38,496 nt of DNA from Triparma columacea (GCA_030267965.1 BRYA01000217.1:844-39339); one strand, 5' to 3'; shown: positions 1-10,116, counted from the first letter of the stretch. Numbers and translations: made by a program. Notes: generated by a model not told the origin, from the sequence alone.

Positions 1-293
1 TGCGCTACTAGGGGGCCCCGGCCCCTTCACGTAGGATTAGCGTCACGTATAGGGGAATTTTTCAATGATTGGTTCGTTATGTACCTAAATCCCGCTGAGG
101 CGGCAGCTTTAGCCACAAAAAAGGTCATGAATTTTGGGCCCACACGGTATATACGCCCCTTAGGCGGTACTCCCGGGGTTCATGACTAAGGATAGGGTGA
201 CGATGATGGAAACTTACGATCCCATTGACACAAGCACATAAAAATGAGTTGCTGAACTCATCCAGTCTAGACAATATCGAGATTTAAGAAGTT
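1..293. other. Intergenic sequence, no gene seen
   Basis: I see no coding frame, RNA gene or mobile element here. The only structure is an 8-bp inverted pair, gtcatgaa near 125 and ttcatgac near 179, around a small GC hairpin near 153-166. Both are too short to assign a role. Confidence 0.4.
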
Positions 294-592
294 ATAAGTT
301 GCGGGTATAATACGGCCGAGCTAGTTAGCAGAACACAGATTTTCCGCAAACCACCACGGCTGCCTACTGAGGATATGAATCTCGATATCTAAAAACAATT
401 CGATATCAAAACACAATCCCAGGAAACGAAGGGCGTTAGACCATGGAGGAAAACGGTTGATGAGGAAGAGAGACCTCCGTAGACCCCAAAAATAAATGAA
501 TGCAACACGTTCTGCCCCTGTAACATAAGTCGGCTGCTCACGAGGAAGATAGACCTCCGTAGACCCCAAAAATAAATGAATGGAGCACGCCC
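294..592. repeat. Long direct repeat, left copy (~299 bp)
   Basis: This block recurs at 1513-1811 with roughly 20 differences by eye, so about 93% identity. It contains a shorter internal duplication: a segment with gaggaagagagacctcc followed by aaaaataaatgaatg occurs twice. A minus-strand frame that ends in WWFAENLCSAN stays open through both copies, but it resembles no family I know. The two copies flank a tandem array (618-1505). The ends are not obvious TG...CA termini and I see no clear target-site duplication, so an LTR element is not supported. Confidence 0.8.
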
Positions 593-617
593 ACAACACT
601 AATATAAACTCGCTTGT

Positions 618-1505
618 CAGACTGAGTCGCTCAGTGACTCTCTCGCACTCCATCTTCGTGTGAAGTGGGGATGTGGAGGTCAAGCAGACGGAGGGTCTGT
701 GAGGACCTTGGAGGTGGGGAACACAACATTGTCGTCTCCCCCCCCTTTTTTCAGATTGAGTCGCTCAACAGCTGGAAGTGACTCTTTCGCTCTCCATCTT
801 CGTGTGAAGTGGGGATGTGGAGGTCAAGCAGACGGAGTGCCTGTGAGGACCTTGGAGGTTGGGAACACAACATTGTTGTCTCCCCTCCCTCGTCAGATTG
901 AGTCGCTCGACAGTTAGCAGCAGTGACTCTTTCGCTCTCCATCTTTGTTCGAAGTGGGGTTTCGGAGGTGCGACGGCTTTCGCACTCCATCTTCGTTAGA
1001 AGTGGTTTCTTGGAGGTCAAGCAGACGGAGTGTCTGTGAGGACCTTGGAGGTTGGAAACACTTTGCTTTCCCCTCCTGTGCTGACGAGCGCGATGGGACT
1101 GTCGCCCTCGCAGCACGCTTTTCAGATTGAGCCGCTCAGTGACTCAATCGCACTCCATCTTCGTGGGAAGAGGGGTTCTTTGGAGGTCAAGCAGACGGAG
1201 TGTCTGTGAGGACTTTGGAGGTGGAGAACGCGACATTGTCGTCTCCCCTCCCTCGTCAGATTGCGTCGCTCAACAGTTAAAGTGACTCTTTCGCACTCCA
1301 TCTTTGATAGAAGTGGGGTTTTGGAGGTCAAGCAGACGGAGTGTCTGCGAGGACCTTGGAGGTGGGAGACGCAACTTTGTCGTCTCCCTTCCCTCGTCAG
1401 ATTGAGTCGCTCAACATTTAGAAGTGACTCTTTCGCGCTCCATCTTCGTGAGAAGGGGGGCTTTGGAGGTCAAGCAGACGGAGTGTCTGTGAGGACCTCG
1501 TAGAA
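618..1505. repeat. Tandem array of about six ~135-140 bp units
   Basis: Units begin near 618, 752, 894, 1123, 1257 and 1398. Each starts with cagattgagtcgctcaa or a close variant. Each then has gtgactctttcgcactcc, a shared ggaggtcaagcagacggag core and a gaggaccttggaggt block. Most end in a pyrimidine-rich cgtctcccctccctcgt. The third unit is longer and rearranged, with a second copy of the cgcactccatcttcgtt segment. Several unit-length frames are open on both strands, as expected for a diverged satellite with few stops. I do not call any of them a gene. Confidence 0.85.
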
Positions 1506-1512
1506 GGTTGAT

Positions 1513-1811
1513 ATAAGTTGCGGACATAATACGGACGGGCTAGTTAGCAGAACACAGATTTTCCGCAAACCACCACGGTTGCCTACTGAGGATATGTATC
1601 TCGATATCTAAAAATAATTCGATATCAAAACACAATCCCAGGAAACGAAGGGCGCTAGACCATGGAGGAAAACGGTTGATGAGGAAGAGAGACCTCCTTT
1701 GAAAACAAAAATAAATGAATGCAACACGTTCTGCCCCTGTAACATAAGCCAGCTGCTCATGAGGAAGATAGACCTCCTTTGAAAACAAAAATAAACGAAC
1801 GGAGCACGCCC
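1513..1811. repeat. Long direct repeat, right copy (~299 bp)
   Basis: This is the second copy of the block at 294-592, in the same orientation. It ends in ggagcacgccc like the left copy, after which the flanks diverge. Both internal half-repeats here read cctttgaaaac where both in the left copy read ccgtagacccc. The halves therefore match within a copy better than between copies, which suggests gene conversion or a recent internal duplication. Confidence 0.8.
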
Positions 1812-2309
1812 GCACATACCTTTGCAGTCGAGAAGACGACTATAAAAACTTCCGGATGCACTTCAAGTCTTTTAGGTTTCCTGTCGCTTTTACCGGGAGC
1901 TCGATTTTTTTCCTTTTCCCAATTTCGCAGTTGCTGCACTTCTGTCTCCCTCCACCAACCCGTTGCGATCGTTCGAGCGATCCAAACTCTAATTCAAAGT
2001 GTCAAAGTGTCTAAATTAGAAATCCTGGCGTCCGTAAGATGCCAGTTCGGCGATTGTACCTCTGTCGTGATAGTATACTGCGATATATCAATTTTGAAAT
2101 TACACGGGCACCACGCAACTCTTCCTCTCCACCAAAAACAGATGGCCACCGCGCCCTCAAAGAAAAAGGGAGCCAAGAAATTAAAGTTGGTCCTATTTCG
2201 TCATAAAGGGAACTAGATTTCATATTTTTTGTCAAAATTGCCACAACGCAACGTGTTATACACTCAAAGAGCGTCTAGGGCCGTGAAGACCGCTGAGCCC
2301 ACAATAACG
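1812..2309. other. Intergenic, probable upstream region of the GH16 gene
   Basis: A plus-strand frame from 1779 to 2216 is open, but its translation is low-complexity and begins inside the direct repeat, so I do not call it a gene. The last part before the ATG at 2310 would hold the promoter and 5' UTR of the GH16 gene. I see no clear core-promoter motif. Confidence 0.4.
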
Positions 2310-4909
2310 ATGATCGGATCGACACCCTCCAAGCTCCAATGCCTATTTTTAATAGTAGCGGCCGCTTATCTCGCTACCACCGCCTCAGCCTCGATGATTG
2401 ATCCCTCCACTCCTACTCACGCACCACCCAGAGAGGGTTATGAGCTTGTGTTCTCCGATGAGTTCACTGAAGAGGGGAGAAACTTTAAGGATGGGGAGGA
2501 TGGAGTTTGGACTGCGATGGATAAGAACGATTACACCAACTCAGCTCTGCACTACTATAAACCGGAGGCTGTACAAACGGAGGACGGTAAGTGGGTGGGT
2601 GGGGTATAGGGTACCAGGGGGGGGGGAGATGGGAGAGGGGTTGTTGTTCAACCCACAAGATAAACACGCAAATATGATGTACGACGTGCATAACGGAGAT
2701 ACGTGCAATGATTTAATGCAAGTAATGTCAAATGGTTACCCAACAAACTTCTGAGAAACGAATCAAACATCCGTCCCCACCTCCACCCCCAATCACAATC
2801 CTCACCCCCCGCACCCCCAAAACCCCCAAAACATAGGAAAACTGAAAATCCACTCCTACCGCGAGATCACGGACTTCCCCGCTGAGGACATTAAAACGTC
2901 CAAAGTTGGCGCCAAGTCCAAGTACTATACTTCTGGCATGATCCAGTCCTGGAACAAGGTGAGCAGGAGTGTGCCCATCGCATATCCTTCTTTCGACTCA
3001 ATTCGCTTGGTTTGCCCACTTACCCCCCACCCCCCCCCACCCTCCCCAGTTTTGTTTCACCGGTGGCATCGTATCCGTCCGCGCCAAGCTCCCAGGCAAC
3101 GCCTTCGTCGGCGGTCTCTGGCCCGCCGTCTGGATGATGGGTAACCTCGCCAGGGCCACCTACGTCGGGAGCAGTGACTACATGTGGCCGTGGAGCTTCG
3201 ACAAGTGCGACAGGCACGGCCAGAACGGCCAGGAGCTGAGCGGGTGCAATGAGGGATGGCACTGGGGGGTGGGGAAGGGGAGGGGGGCGCCAGAGATTGA
3301 CCTCATCGAGGCAATGGGGGGAGAGGTTAAAAAGGTAAGTGGGGGGGAGAGGGGGATAATAGTTGTCAAACGCTGCCCTGGGGGTCTTGTTGCCGCCATG
3401 CCCCACCCACGTCCTTCCCACCTAACCCCTCCCCTCCCTCCAAAAGCTCCCACACTCTAAAATTACCACACCTTACGTGAGCAGCAGCCTCCAGGTCTCT
3501 CCCGGGGTCAAGGACGGCCGTCCCGTCCTCGGCGACAAACCCGTCCCCGGTCGTTGGTACGAGGGCATGACGTACGGGAAAAATACTAGCCTGAATAACT
3601 TCTTCTACGGCGTCCTTCTCGAACACAAGCCCTCGAGCTACAGCTACCAGAGCGACGCGATCAGCGCGAACACGCAGCTGTCGGCGAGCCAGTACGAGGA
3701 GTTCCACGATTACACGGTGGAGTGGAAGCTGGACTCGGAGGAAGGGGCGAACGACGGCAGACTGGAGTGGTACATGGATGGGGAGGTGAGAAATTGAACG
3801 AGAGATTGAGCCGCAGGGAGGACCGTGCGTTGAGCTACCGATGACCTCCTCCGACGCCTTCTAGTATCCCCCTTCCCACCCACCTCCCCCAACCCCAACC
3901 CCAACCTGCCCTCAGTTCCTTTACAGTATAAAGTCCTCCTCCCTGAACATAACCGGCTCCAAGATGCCAGACGAGCCCATGTACCTCCTCCTGAACACCG
4001 CCATATCCTCCACCTGGGGTTTCCCCGCCCCAATCCCAGACGGGTGTGAGTGCGAATCGTACGACTGCGACGACCCCAAGTGTAAGTGCGCGTTCAGCCC
4101 GGGATTCTGCGACAACTTCCCAGCCACTTTCGAGGTGAGAAGAGAGAAGGGGAGGGGGGGAGAGGGGGGTCTGAGTGCGCGAGGGTGACCGTCGTTAGTT
4201 TACTTTTTTGAAAGCTCGCCTTCCAATTCCTTCAATCGCCTAACGCAAACATTCCCCCACCGCCCCTTTTCTTTCTGTTATTTTCCCCCTTCCTTTTCCT
4301 CTCCCTCTCTCTTAGATCGATCACGTTCGCGTCTACCAGCGTCCCGGCGAGTCCCTTGGTTGCAGTCCAAAGTCCCGTCCTACGAAGCTCTTCATCGAGG
4401 GCCACAAAAATAGGTACATGAAGGAGGGTGACAAGGAGCCCCTCTTGCCAATCAATGTTGGGGGGGGGGAATGCGAAGAGGGGGGGGGTGGGGAGAGGGG
4501 CATAAGGCAATTATGGCATAAGAAGAAGGGGGGGTCGAAAGAATGCGGGGAGGGCGGCGTCTGCAACGGGGGCTACTGCGCCTGCACTGACGGCTGGATC
4601 GGGAGCATGTGCAGGACGCGGGATAAGGACTACGACGAATCAGTCTGGAGGGACCCGGGGAATGTGGAGGATATCGTAGTGGAGGGACCGAAGGGGCTGC
4701 ACAAGGAACTCCTGGGGATGCTGGGGGTCATATTTGCGGGCTTGGGGGTGGCGATATGTTGCAGGGTTAGGGAGAGGAGGGAGGCGGGGATGGGGTATAG
4801 GTATGTGAAGGTGGGGGAAATTGGACTGGGGGGGGAGAAGGGACTTTATGGGGGGGCTGGGTACGGGAGCAGTGGAGCGTATCAGAAGGGGACGACAAAT
4901 AGGGTTTAG
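2310..4909 (+). CDS. SKN1/KRE6-type family 16 glycoside hydrolase with EGF-like module and C-terminal TM
   Basis: Six exons give about 611 residues: 2310-2586, 2837-2958, 3050-3334, 3447-3785, 3916-4134 and 4316-4909, all GT-AG and in phase. The chosen ATG opens a signal peptide (hydrophobic LFLIVAAAYLA, cleavage near residue 27). The GH16 fold follows, starting at YELVFSDEF (about 42). GGLWPAVWMMGNLARATY and the catalytic EIDLIE (E215, D217, E220) are the family signature, and LLLNTAISSTWGFP is typical of SKN1/KRE6. Family members act in beta-1,6-glucan or storage-glucan assembly in the secretory pathway. Residues 490-513 form an EGF-like cysteine module. A helix at about 545-563 then anchors the C-terminus, giving type I topology, whereas yeast Kre6 is type II. 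Whether it hydrolyses, transglycosylates or assists a glucan synthase is unknown. The gene is convergent with the TraB-like gene, 90 nt away. Confidence 0.88.
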
Positions 4910-4999
4910 TGGGTGGGGGGGTTGGGGGTGGGGGGGGCTAACGTAATGGGCGGTTTCATTGGGTTCAAAAAAAACAAATGGAGCTTAAACTTGTACTTC

Positions 5000-6506
5000 T
5001 TACGCGTAGTCCACAAGTTTTCCTAGGCCGTAGTACATGGCCGCGTGTCTCCCGGCGTATATTACTATTTCCGTCCACTTGCCCTCCATCGTGTCGCTGA
5101 CCAAGCCGGCGTAATCTAGTCCCCCTATTAGTAGGTATAGGAAGGCCGCGAGGACGGGGAGAGGTCCGGCTAACGTTATCGCTCTGGTCCTAGGGAGGAG
5201 GGAGGAGGAGCCTGAGAAAAAGGACGTGGGTGAAACGCCACCTTCCAAACCCTCCCCCTCCGACTCCTCCTTCGTAGTAGTATCCCCGAGCTCTAAAACC
5301 TTGATAACCCCTTCCTTCCGTCTCTTCCATCCCCTCTCTCTTAAAAGTTCGTCAATCCCCCCCACGTGGCTTACCCCGTAGCCTACCCTAACGTCCCTCT
5401 CCCCCCCTTCCACGACCCTCTCCACGCACTCCACTAGGTTAACGTTCCTCTCCTCGACCATGTTCTCCGCCCTCCCCGCCTTGTCGACGTCTCCTCCGGT
5501 GGCGATAAGCCCTTGTGCTATGATGTTGTAGGTGACCGCTAAATACACCCCCCCTACCCCCCCCACGCCCTTGGGGGCGCCTGACCTAAGCGAGTTAATG
5601 AGGCTCACGAATGTGTTACCTCTCCCTAAGTTCGAGCCTCCCTCCAACACTCCCACCGCCGAGCGGCTGGAACGACGGGAGAGGGAACTTTGGACGTTTA
5701 TCCAGTCCCATACACAGACCCACAACTCGGGGCTCGGGAGGAGGAGACCTGAGAGGAATCTAAGGGAGCGGAAGGCGGCTTGTCCTGAGAGGAAGAACGT
5801 GGGACCTATGAAATTGGACGATGTTGAGGGGGGAAGATTGGATAGCCTTGGAAGGGAGGGAAGTTGGTTGTCCTCTGTACCGGAGGAGGGTCTGATGGCC
5901 TCAGTTGGGAGGTCGGCGATGAACCACTTTTCCCTGTTCTGAAACGAGAGCGCGTCAACCTGGGTTTAGGGTGATGAGTGAGAAATTGAGGCGAGGGCAT
6001 TTCATCAGTCATCGATGGTGTGTTATTAGCTCGTCGCTTTGCTCCTCGCTCCGCCTCACCTGATTCACCCAACCCATCCAGCTCCTACTACCCGTCCTAG
6101 ACGTCACCGGGGCGTTCAAAGTGTGAACGCCGGGGTAGGAAGTGGGGGACTTTAGCTCAGACGGTACTATCAGCTCCATTAGTACGGTGGGTGAAGAGGA
6201 GGAGGACAAAGGGGGGGAAAGGGGAGATGTTAGGAGGGAGGATATTTTTTCGTAGTACGAGTCGGTGCCGACGTGAATGGTCGGGACTACACGAAGGTGG
6301 AGGGTTGCCCCGTCGTCTTGGTTTTGCCTGGTATAGTCAAGGATTGGGGTTGTTACGAGGAAGGAATTCATTTTGGGTGTGATATTCAACCCTAATATAC
6401 GTGGTGTGTTTGTGTATGTTAGGAGAGGTAGAGGTTGTGATAGGAAGAGGAGAATGAGGAGGATGAGTGAAGGAGGAGGATGAGTTCTAATTGGAGCTTG
6501 TTTCAT
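5000..6506 (-). CDS. TraB/PrgY-like family protein, secreted or membrane-bound
   Basis: Two exons, 6506-6060 and 5938-5000, join in phase 0 across a 121-nt intron and give about 461 residues. The chosen ATG starts a strongly hydrophobic leader (LILLILLFLSQPLPLLTY), probably a signal peptide. An in-frame ATG at 6578 is a longer alternative. The N-terminal RVVPTIHVGTDSYYEKI followed by VLMELIVPSE resembles the histidine/glutamate start of TraB-like domains. KWFIADLP opens exon 2. Near the end, RVGYGVSHVGGIDELLRERG matches the family's late histidine motif. A hydrophobic segment (LAGPLPVLAAFLYLLIGGL) lies close to the C-terminus. TraB/ChaN/Tiki relatives include metal-dependent proteases, but the activity of this branch is not established. 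A serine/proline-rich stretch follows the first motif. The family call is by motif only. Confidence 0.7.
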
Positions 6507-6845
6507 GTTGTTGTCGAGTGGGAGCAAAGTGAAAAGTGGAGGAGTCAATGGAAGGGTATTGTTACCGCTTGTTGACAATAGTCGATGAGGGGGCGGGTTA
6601 AGGTGTTGTGTGAGCTACAAAACCTCTTAGATCTTATCAATTTGGGGGGAGAATGTACAAAGAAGAAAAGACACCTGATCCCAGAACTTGACCTCAACTT
6701 GGACCCTTCATATTTGATAAATAGAATGGGAAATATACGACGTTCAAAGACCGTTTATGACTATTAGCGCATCGTAGTATTATTCATCTCCTATTCGTCT
6801 CCTCTTTTATCTCCTATTCGTCGACACCAACTACAAATTTCCTCC
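6507..6845. other. Intergenic region between two minus-strand genes
   Basis: This holds the upstream region of the TraB-like gene and the 3' flank of the exonuclease gene. The part near 6770-6840 is pyrimidine-rich, with repeats of ctcctattcgtc. A 60-codon plus-strand frame at 6585-6767 shows no recognisable domain and is not called. Confidence 0.4.
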
Positions 6846-7588
6846 TCATATCGGCTCGTACTCATAGTCAGAGTCTGAGTCGTACCCCCTTATGAACGGC
6901 ACCAAATTCCCTCCTTGGCTGTGGCTCATGTTTCTCATCCCGTCCCACCCCAGCCTCTCCAGCTCCGCCCTCTTCAGGCTCCCTATATGTCTCCTCTTGT
7001 TTCCGTTCCCAACCTTTTCGTTCGGTAAGACAAAGTCAAACAGGTGTCTCCTGCCCCACATTTCCACCGGGTAAACCGGCATGTCCATGCCTGGTACCGG
7101 GAACTTCCCCCCCCTCCTGTACCAGCTGAGCCCCAGCTCGTAAGCGTCCCTGTCTAGCGGTTTGCGGTCGAGCGGTTCCCGTTCTGTTGGTACCTCCCTT
7201 ACAACCCCTACCCTCTCCGCTCTCATTGGTTCCGTCTGTATGGCCTCCCTGAGCCTCCTTATCCAGCCCTCGTAATCTTCCCCCCCCCCGCCCCACTCCC
7301 CTGAAACCTCGTGTTTCCAGTACGCCGCCCAGGTCCCCCAAGCGTCCGCAGCCGCGTACTTAACGAACCCCTTCGCCTGGACCATCTGGGTTGCAGTGCG
7401 GAGCCTCCACCAAGCGTTCTTCTTGAAACTCTGCTTGGAGCAGGGGAAGCCAAAGGCTGAACCTACCACGGAGGCGAGACCGGGCTTCTTGCCGGAGGGA
7501 CACATCTTCTGGATATCGAAAATACTGAACAAGGGCGGGGCGGGGGTGGGGGGGGGGAGTTATGTTAGGGGTGCACCTGCGAGGGATA

Positions 7589-7621
<33 letters not shown>

Positions 7622-8380
7622 ACCTTTGTTCGCTAATCCTCGCTCCATCCCTATCTCTCATAATGTAGTAGTTGATAGCCCCCACATCCCCCTTGGCGTC
7701 GCAGAATACCTTCTTGATCCTCTCCTCCCCCATAACATCCATGCACTCCTCGCTTATCCAGTCCCCCGCAGTCATGGCCTCGACGACAGCGGTGGAACCT
7801 GAGGATATCTGGACCATCAAACAACCGGAACCGGACTGACCGTCGTTTCCCTCACAGTCGACGCCGACGAAAGCAGGTGGCGAGCGCTGCCGAGCGAGGA
7901 GAGAGCAGCTCTTAAGGAGCTTCCCGTACGCCTCCCTCCTACGCTCCGTCTCCTGTCTGGACCTTGAGTTCGTGCAGAGGTGGACCGAGACACCAGCCGA
8001 GTCCATCATGGATTCTAGCTCCACTGGGGTCTCCTCCACCCCCCCCCCACCGGCCTTGGAGACCTGGGTAATGGGGGGGGGGGAGGAGAGGGATGAGGCT
8101 ACGCAGGTAATGCAGCTGGAACCACGGGATGCTGGACGCTTGCGCTGACTACTGCTGAAGGAGGAGGGGGGGAGGAGCTTGGAGCACTTTTTACATTTTA
8201 CGTATGTCGAATCTCCTGTGCGGTGGTGGTGGTGGGAGGGGGTTGTATTGTAATGGTTAGTAATTATTGTTCCTTTGGTGGTATGTATTTGTATGTATCT
8301 TATTCACCTTCCTTCTTTGTCGATGCACTTGTCGATCCTGTTGTACAGTTTAAGCACCTCCTCTTGTCTACAGGTTTCAT
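6846..8380 (-). CDS. DEDD-type 3'-5' exonuclease domain protein with N-terminal cysteine-rich module
   Basis: Three exons, 8380-8308, 8215-7624 and 7524-6846, give about 447 residues with consistent phases (1, then 2). The exonuclease core has FVGVDCEG (first D and E), KVFCDAKGD (third acidic residue) and YAAADA (Y-x3-D, DEDDy type). This is the RNase D/WRN-exonuclease fold, which removes nucleotides from 3' ends using two metal ions. The N-terminus carries three CxxC pairs: CLNC in exon 1, then CKKC and CITC in exon 2. They probably bind zinc. The first lies on a 73-nt exon that is easy to miss. The tail is acidic and low-complexity (YDSDSDYEYEPI). The intron at 7525-7623 contains a GA repeat. 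DNA versus RNA substrate cannot be told from sequence. Confidence 0.8.
7590..7620. repeat. CT/GA dinucleotide repeat inside an intron
   Basis: On the plus strand this reads as an almost pure run of ct dinucleotides with one ttt interruption. It sits just inside the donor end of the second exonuclease intron, so the pre-mRNA carries a GA run. Confidence 0.9.
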
Positions 8381-8838
8381 TAGCTGGTTTTTGGAGAAAG
8401 ATTCGGAGGGTTGTGCCGTTCTACAGGAAGAGCAATTGATCAAATTGGCAAAACTAGACATATGAAAAATTATTGTGGAGATTGTTGAGCCCCAAAGCAG
8501 GAACCCGAAGCAGCTCCCTCATTGGCCCCTGACAGGCTCCCAAAAGCTTCAAGTTCTGGTGAGCCCTTTTCCCCTCACCCTCTTAATTCCCAGTGGCGAC
8601 GTCCCCTTCCCTGCTTGACCTTCACCGTGCTGGGGTCCCAAATTTTGGTTACTTTATTCAATAAAAGACAGAAAAATTAGGGACCCCATCTCGCCCCCCC
8701 CCCGTCCTCCTCTTCTTCACCTTCCCCCCCGTCTTCCCCCACCCCTCTGTGTCAAATCCCAACCCGCTGCCACCCCCGCTTAATCAGGATCGCGTGCCTA
8801 ACACCCCCCCCCCTCCCCTCCCCAAGATCTAGAGAAAC
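8381..8838. other. Intergenic region between divergent exonuclease and BspA-type genes
   Basis: No coding frame with family similarity is visible. The region holds an inverted repeat (8631-8688) and long C-runs at 8694-8703 and 8803-8818, close to the ATG at 8839. It must contain the promoters of both flanking genes, but I cannot place them. Confidence 0.4.
8631..8688. repeat. Inverted repeat with nested inner stem
   Basis: The arm tggggtcccaaatttt (8631-8646) pairs with aaaattagggacccca (8673-8688) at 15 of 16 positions. The loop contains a second imperfect palindrome, ctttattcaataaaag. The whole could fold as one long hairpin. I do not recognise it as a known RNA. It could be a terminal-inverted-repeat remnant or a structured regulatory element. 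Confidence 0.6.
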
Positions 8839-10116
8839 ATGAAGGTTTCCCTCGCAGCCATCCTTGGCTTGTTGGAGAGCAATTTCGGGGGAGAAGTCTG
8901 GAACCTCAGGGGATCTACCAAGGTCGGGACTGAGCCGCATACCGATGACACCATCAAGCAGGCCGCCGTTGACTGGTGCACTGCGGGTGACGCAAGGGAT
9001 GCAGTCATAGAGAAGCATGGCGCAATGAAGGATTGGGACGTAAGTGCTGTCACAAACATGGCTAACCTATTTAATGCTAATAGATATGGTGGCAATGTCA
9101 TCTTCCTAACTTGCGTCCTCTACGTGGAGGATTGGAACACGAGCAGCGTGACGGATATGAGCAACATGTTCTACTACGCCTATACTTTCAACGGAGATCT
9201 CTCCAACTTCGACACGAGCAGCGTGACGGATATGAACAACATGTTCTACCACGCCACTGCTTTCAACGGAGATCTCTCCAACTTCGACACGAGCAGCGTG
9301 ACGAACATGAGGGGGATGTTCGAAGGCGCCTCTGCTTTCAACGGAGATCTCTCCAACTTCGACACGAGCAGCGTGACGGATATGGGGGGGATGTTCTCCT
9401 ACGCCTTGGCTTTCAACGGAGATCTCTCCAACTTCGACACGAGCAGCGTGACGGATATGAGCTCCATGTTCTGGTACGCCTCTGCTTTCAACGGAGATCT
9501 CTCCAACTTCGACACGAGCAGCGTGACGAATATGTGGGGGATGTTCGAAGGCGCCTCTGCTTTCAACGGAGATCTCTCCAACTTCGACACGAGCAGCGTG
9601 ACGGATATGAGCTCCATGTTCTCCTCCGCCTATACTTTCAACGGAGATCTCTCCAACTTCGACACGAGCAGCGTGACGAATATGGGAGGGATGTTCTGGT
9701 ACGCCTCTGCTTTCAACGGAGATCTCTCCAACTTCGACACGAGCAGCGTGACGAATATGTGGGGGATGTTCTACCACGCCACTGCTTTCAACGGAGATCT
9801 CTCCAACTTCGACACGAGCAGCGTGACGGATATGAGCTACATGTTCTCCTACGCCTCTGCTTTCGAGGGAAAAGGCCTCACCAACTGGATGACTTACCTC
9901 GTTCGTGATTTTCGCTCTATGTTCTATGGTGCCACCTCTTTTGACGCCGATATCAGTCAGTGGGACGTATCAGATGCCACGGCCACGAACTTCGATCATT
10001 TTCTGTGCGACGCGGACTCTTTCAACAACAATCTCTGCGATGATGGTTCCAGTCCTTCTTGGGTTTTCGCGGGGTACTGCGTCGACGGCGCCCCCCCCTC
10101 AGACCCATGTGCATGA
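8839..10116 (+). CDS. BspA-like / DUF285 leucine-rich-repeat family protein
   Basis: This is a single exon of 425 residues. The body is ten 25-residue units of the form DTSSVTxMxxMF...FNGDLSNF (residues about 100-349), followed by two degenerate units (RDFRSMFYGATSFDADISQW and the next). This is the BspA/DUF285 signature, found in bacterial surface proteins and expanded in many protists. The N-terminus (AAVDWCTAGD, then VTNMANLFNANRYGG) looks like earlier, more diverged units. The start ATG lies just after a C-rich stretch. I see no confident signal peptide and no membrane anchor, so cell-surface location is not supported by this sequence alone. The tail is cysteine-containing and ends DPCA. 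The repeats are nearly identical at DNA level outside two short variable windows. The function is unknown; binding or adhesion is the usual guess for the family. Confidence 0.85.
   Translation: MKVSLAAILGLLESNFGGEVWNLRGSTKVGTEPHTDDTIKQAAVDWCTAGDARDAVIEKHGAMKDWDVSAVTNMANLFNANRYGGNVIFLTCVLYVEDWNTSSVTDMSNMFYYAYTFNGDLSNFDTSSVTDMNNMFYHATAFNGDLSNFDTSSVTNMRGMFEGASAFNGDLSNFDTSSVTDMGGMFSYALAFNGDLSNFDTSSVTDMSSMFWYASAFNGDLSNFDTSSVTNMWGMFEGASAFNGDLSNFDTSSVTDMSSMFSSAYTFNGDLSNFDTSSVTNMGGMFWYASAFNGDLSNFDTSSVTNMWGMFYHATAFNGDLSNFDTSSVTDMSYMFSYASAFEGKGLTNWMTYLVRDFRSMFYGATSFDADISQWDVSDATATNFDHFLCDADSFNNNLCDDGSSPSWVFAGYCVDGAPPSDPCA
9136..9885 (+). repeat. Ten 75-nt coding repeats
   Basis: Ten in-register copies encode the BspA-type units. 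The segments gacacgagcagcgtgacg and ttcaacggagatctctccaa are essentially invariant in nine copies. Changes concentrate in six bases before atgttc and fifteen bases after it. The tenth copy diverges in its second half. Such near-identity implies recent duplication or ongoing homogenisation. Confidence 0.95.

Noticed and set aside
321..683. Minus-strand frame in the left direct repeat, with a relative at 1540-1815
   Set aside because: Both copies are open and end the same way, but no start context, domain or transcript-like structure supports a gene. The sequence is explained as a repeat.
294..1811. LTR retrotransposon reading of the two direct repeats
   Set aside because: There are no TG...CA ends, primer-binding site, polyprotein or clear target-site duplication, and the interior is a short tandem array.
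1779..2216. Plus-strand frame of 145 codons upstream of the GH16 gene
   Set aside because: It starts inside the direct repeat, and its translation is low-complexity with no recognisable motif.
5939..6059. Possible C/D-box snoRNA in the TraB-like gene intron (tgatga present)
   Set aside because: A C-box-like tgatga occurs, but I find no downstream D box (ctga) at a suitable distance and no closing stem.
9136..9885. Regular repeats that could suggest a CRISPR array
   Set aside because: The unit is coding, in frame and 75 nt long. The variable windows are codon changes inside a protein repeat, and the context is eukaryotic.
9106..9908. Open frames on both strands overlapping the BspA-type repeats
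   Set aside because: A 75-nt repeat without stops in one unit stays open in other frames by repetition. Only the plus frame from 8839 shows the DUF285 motif.
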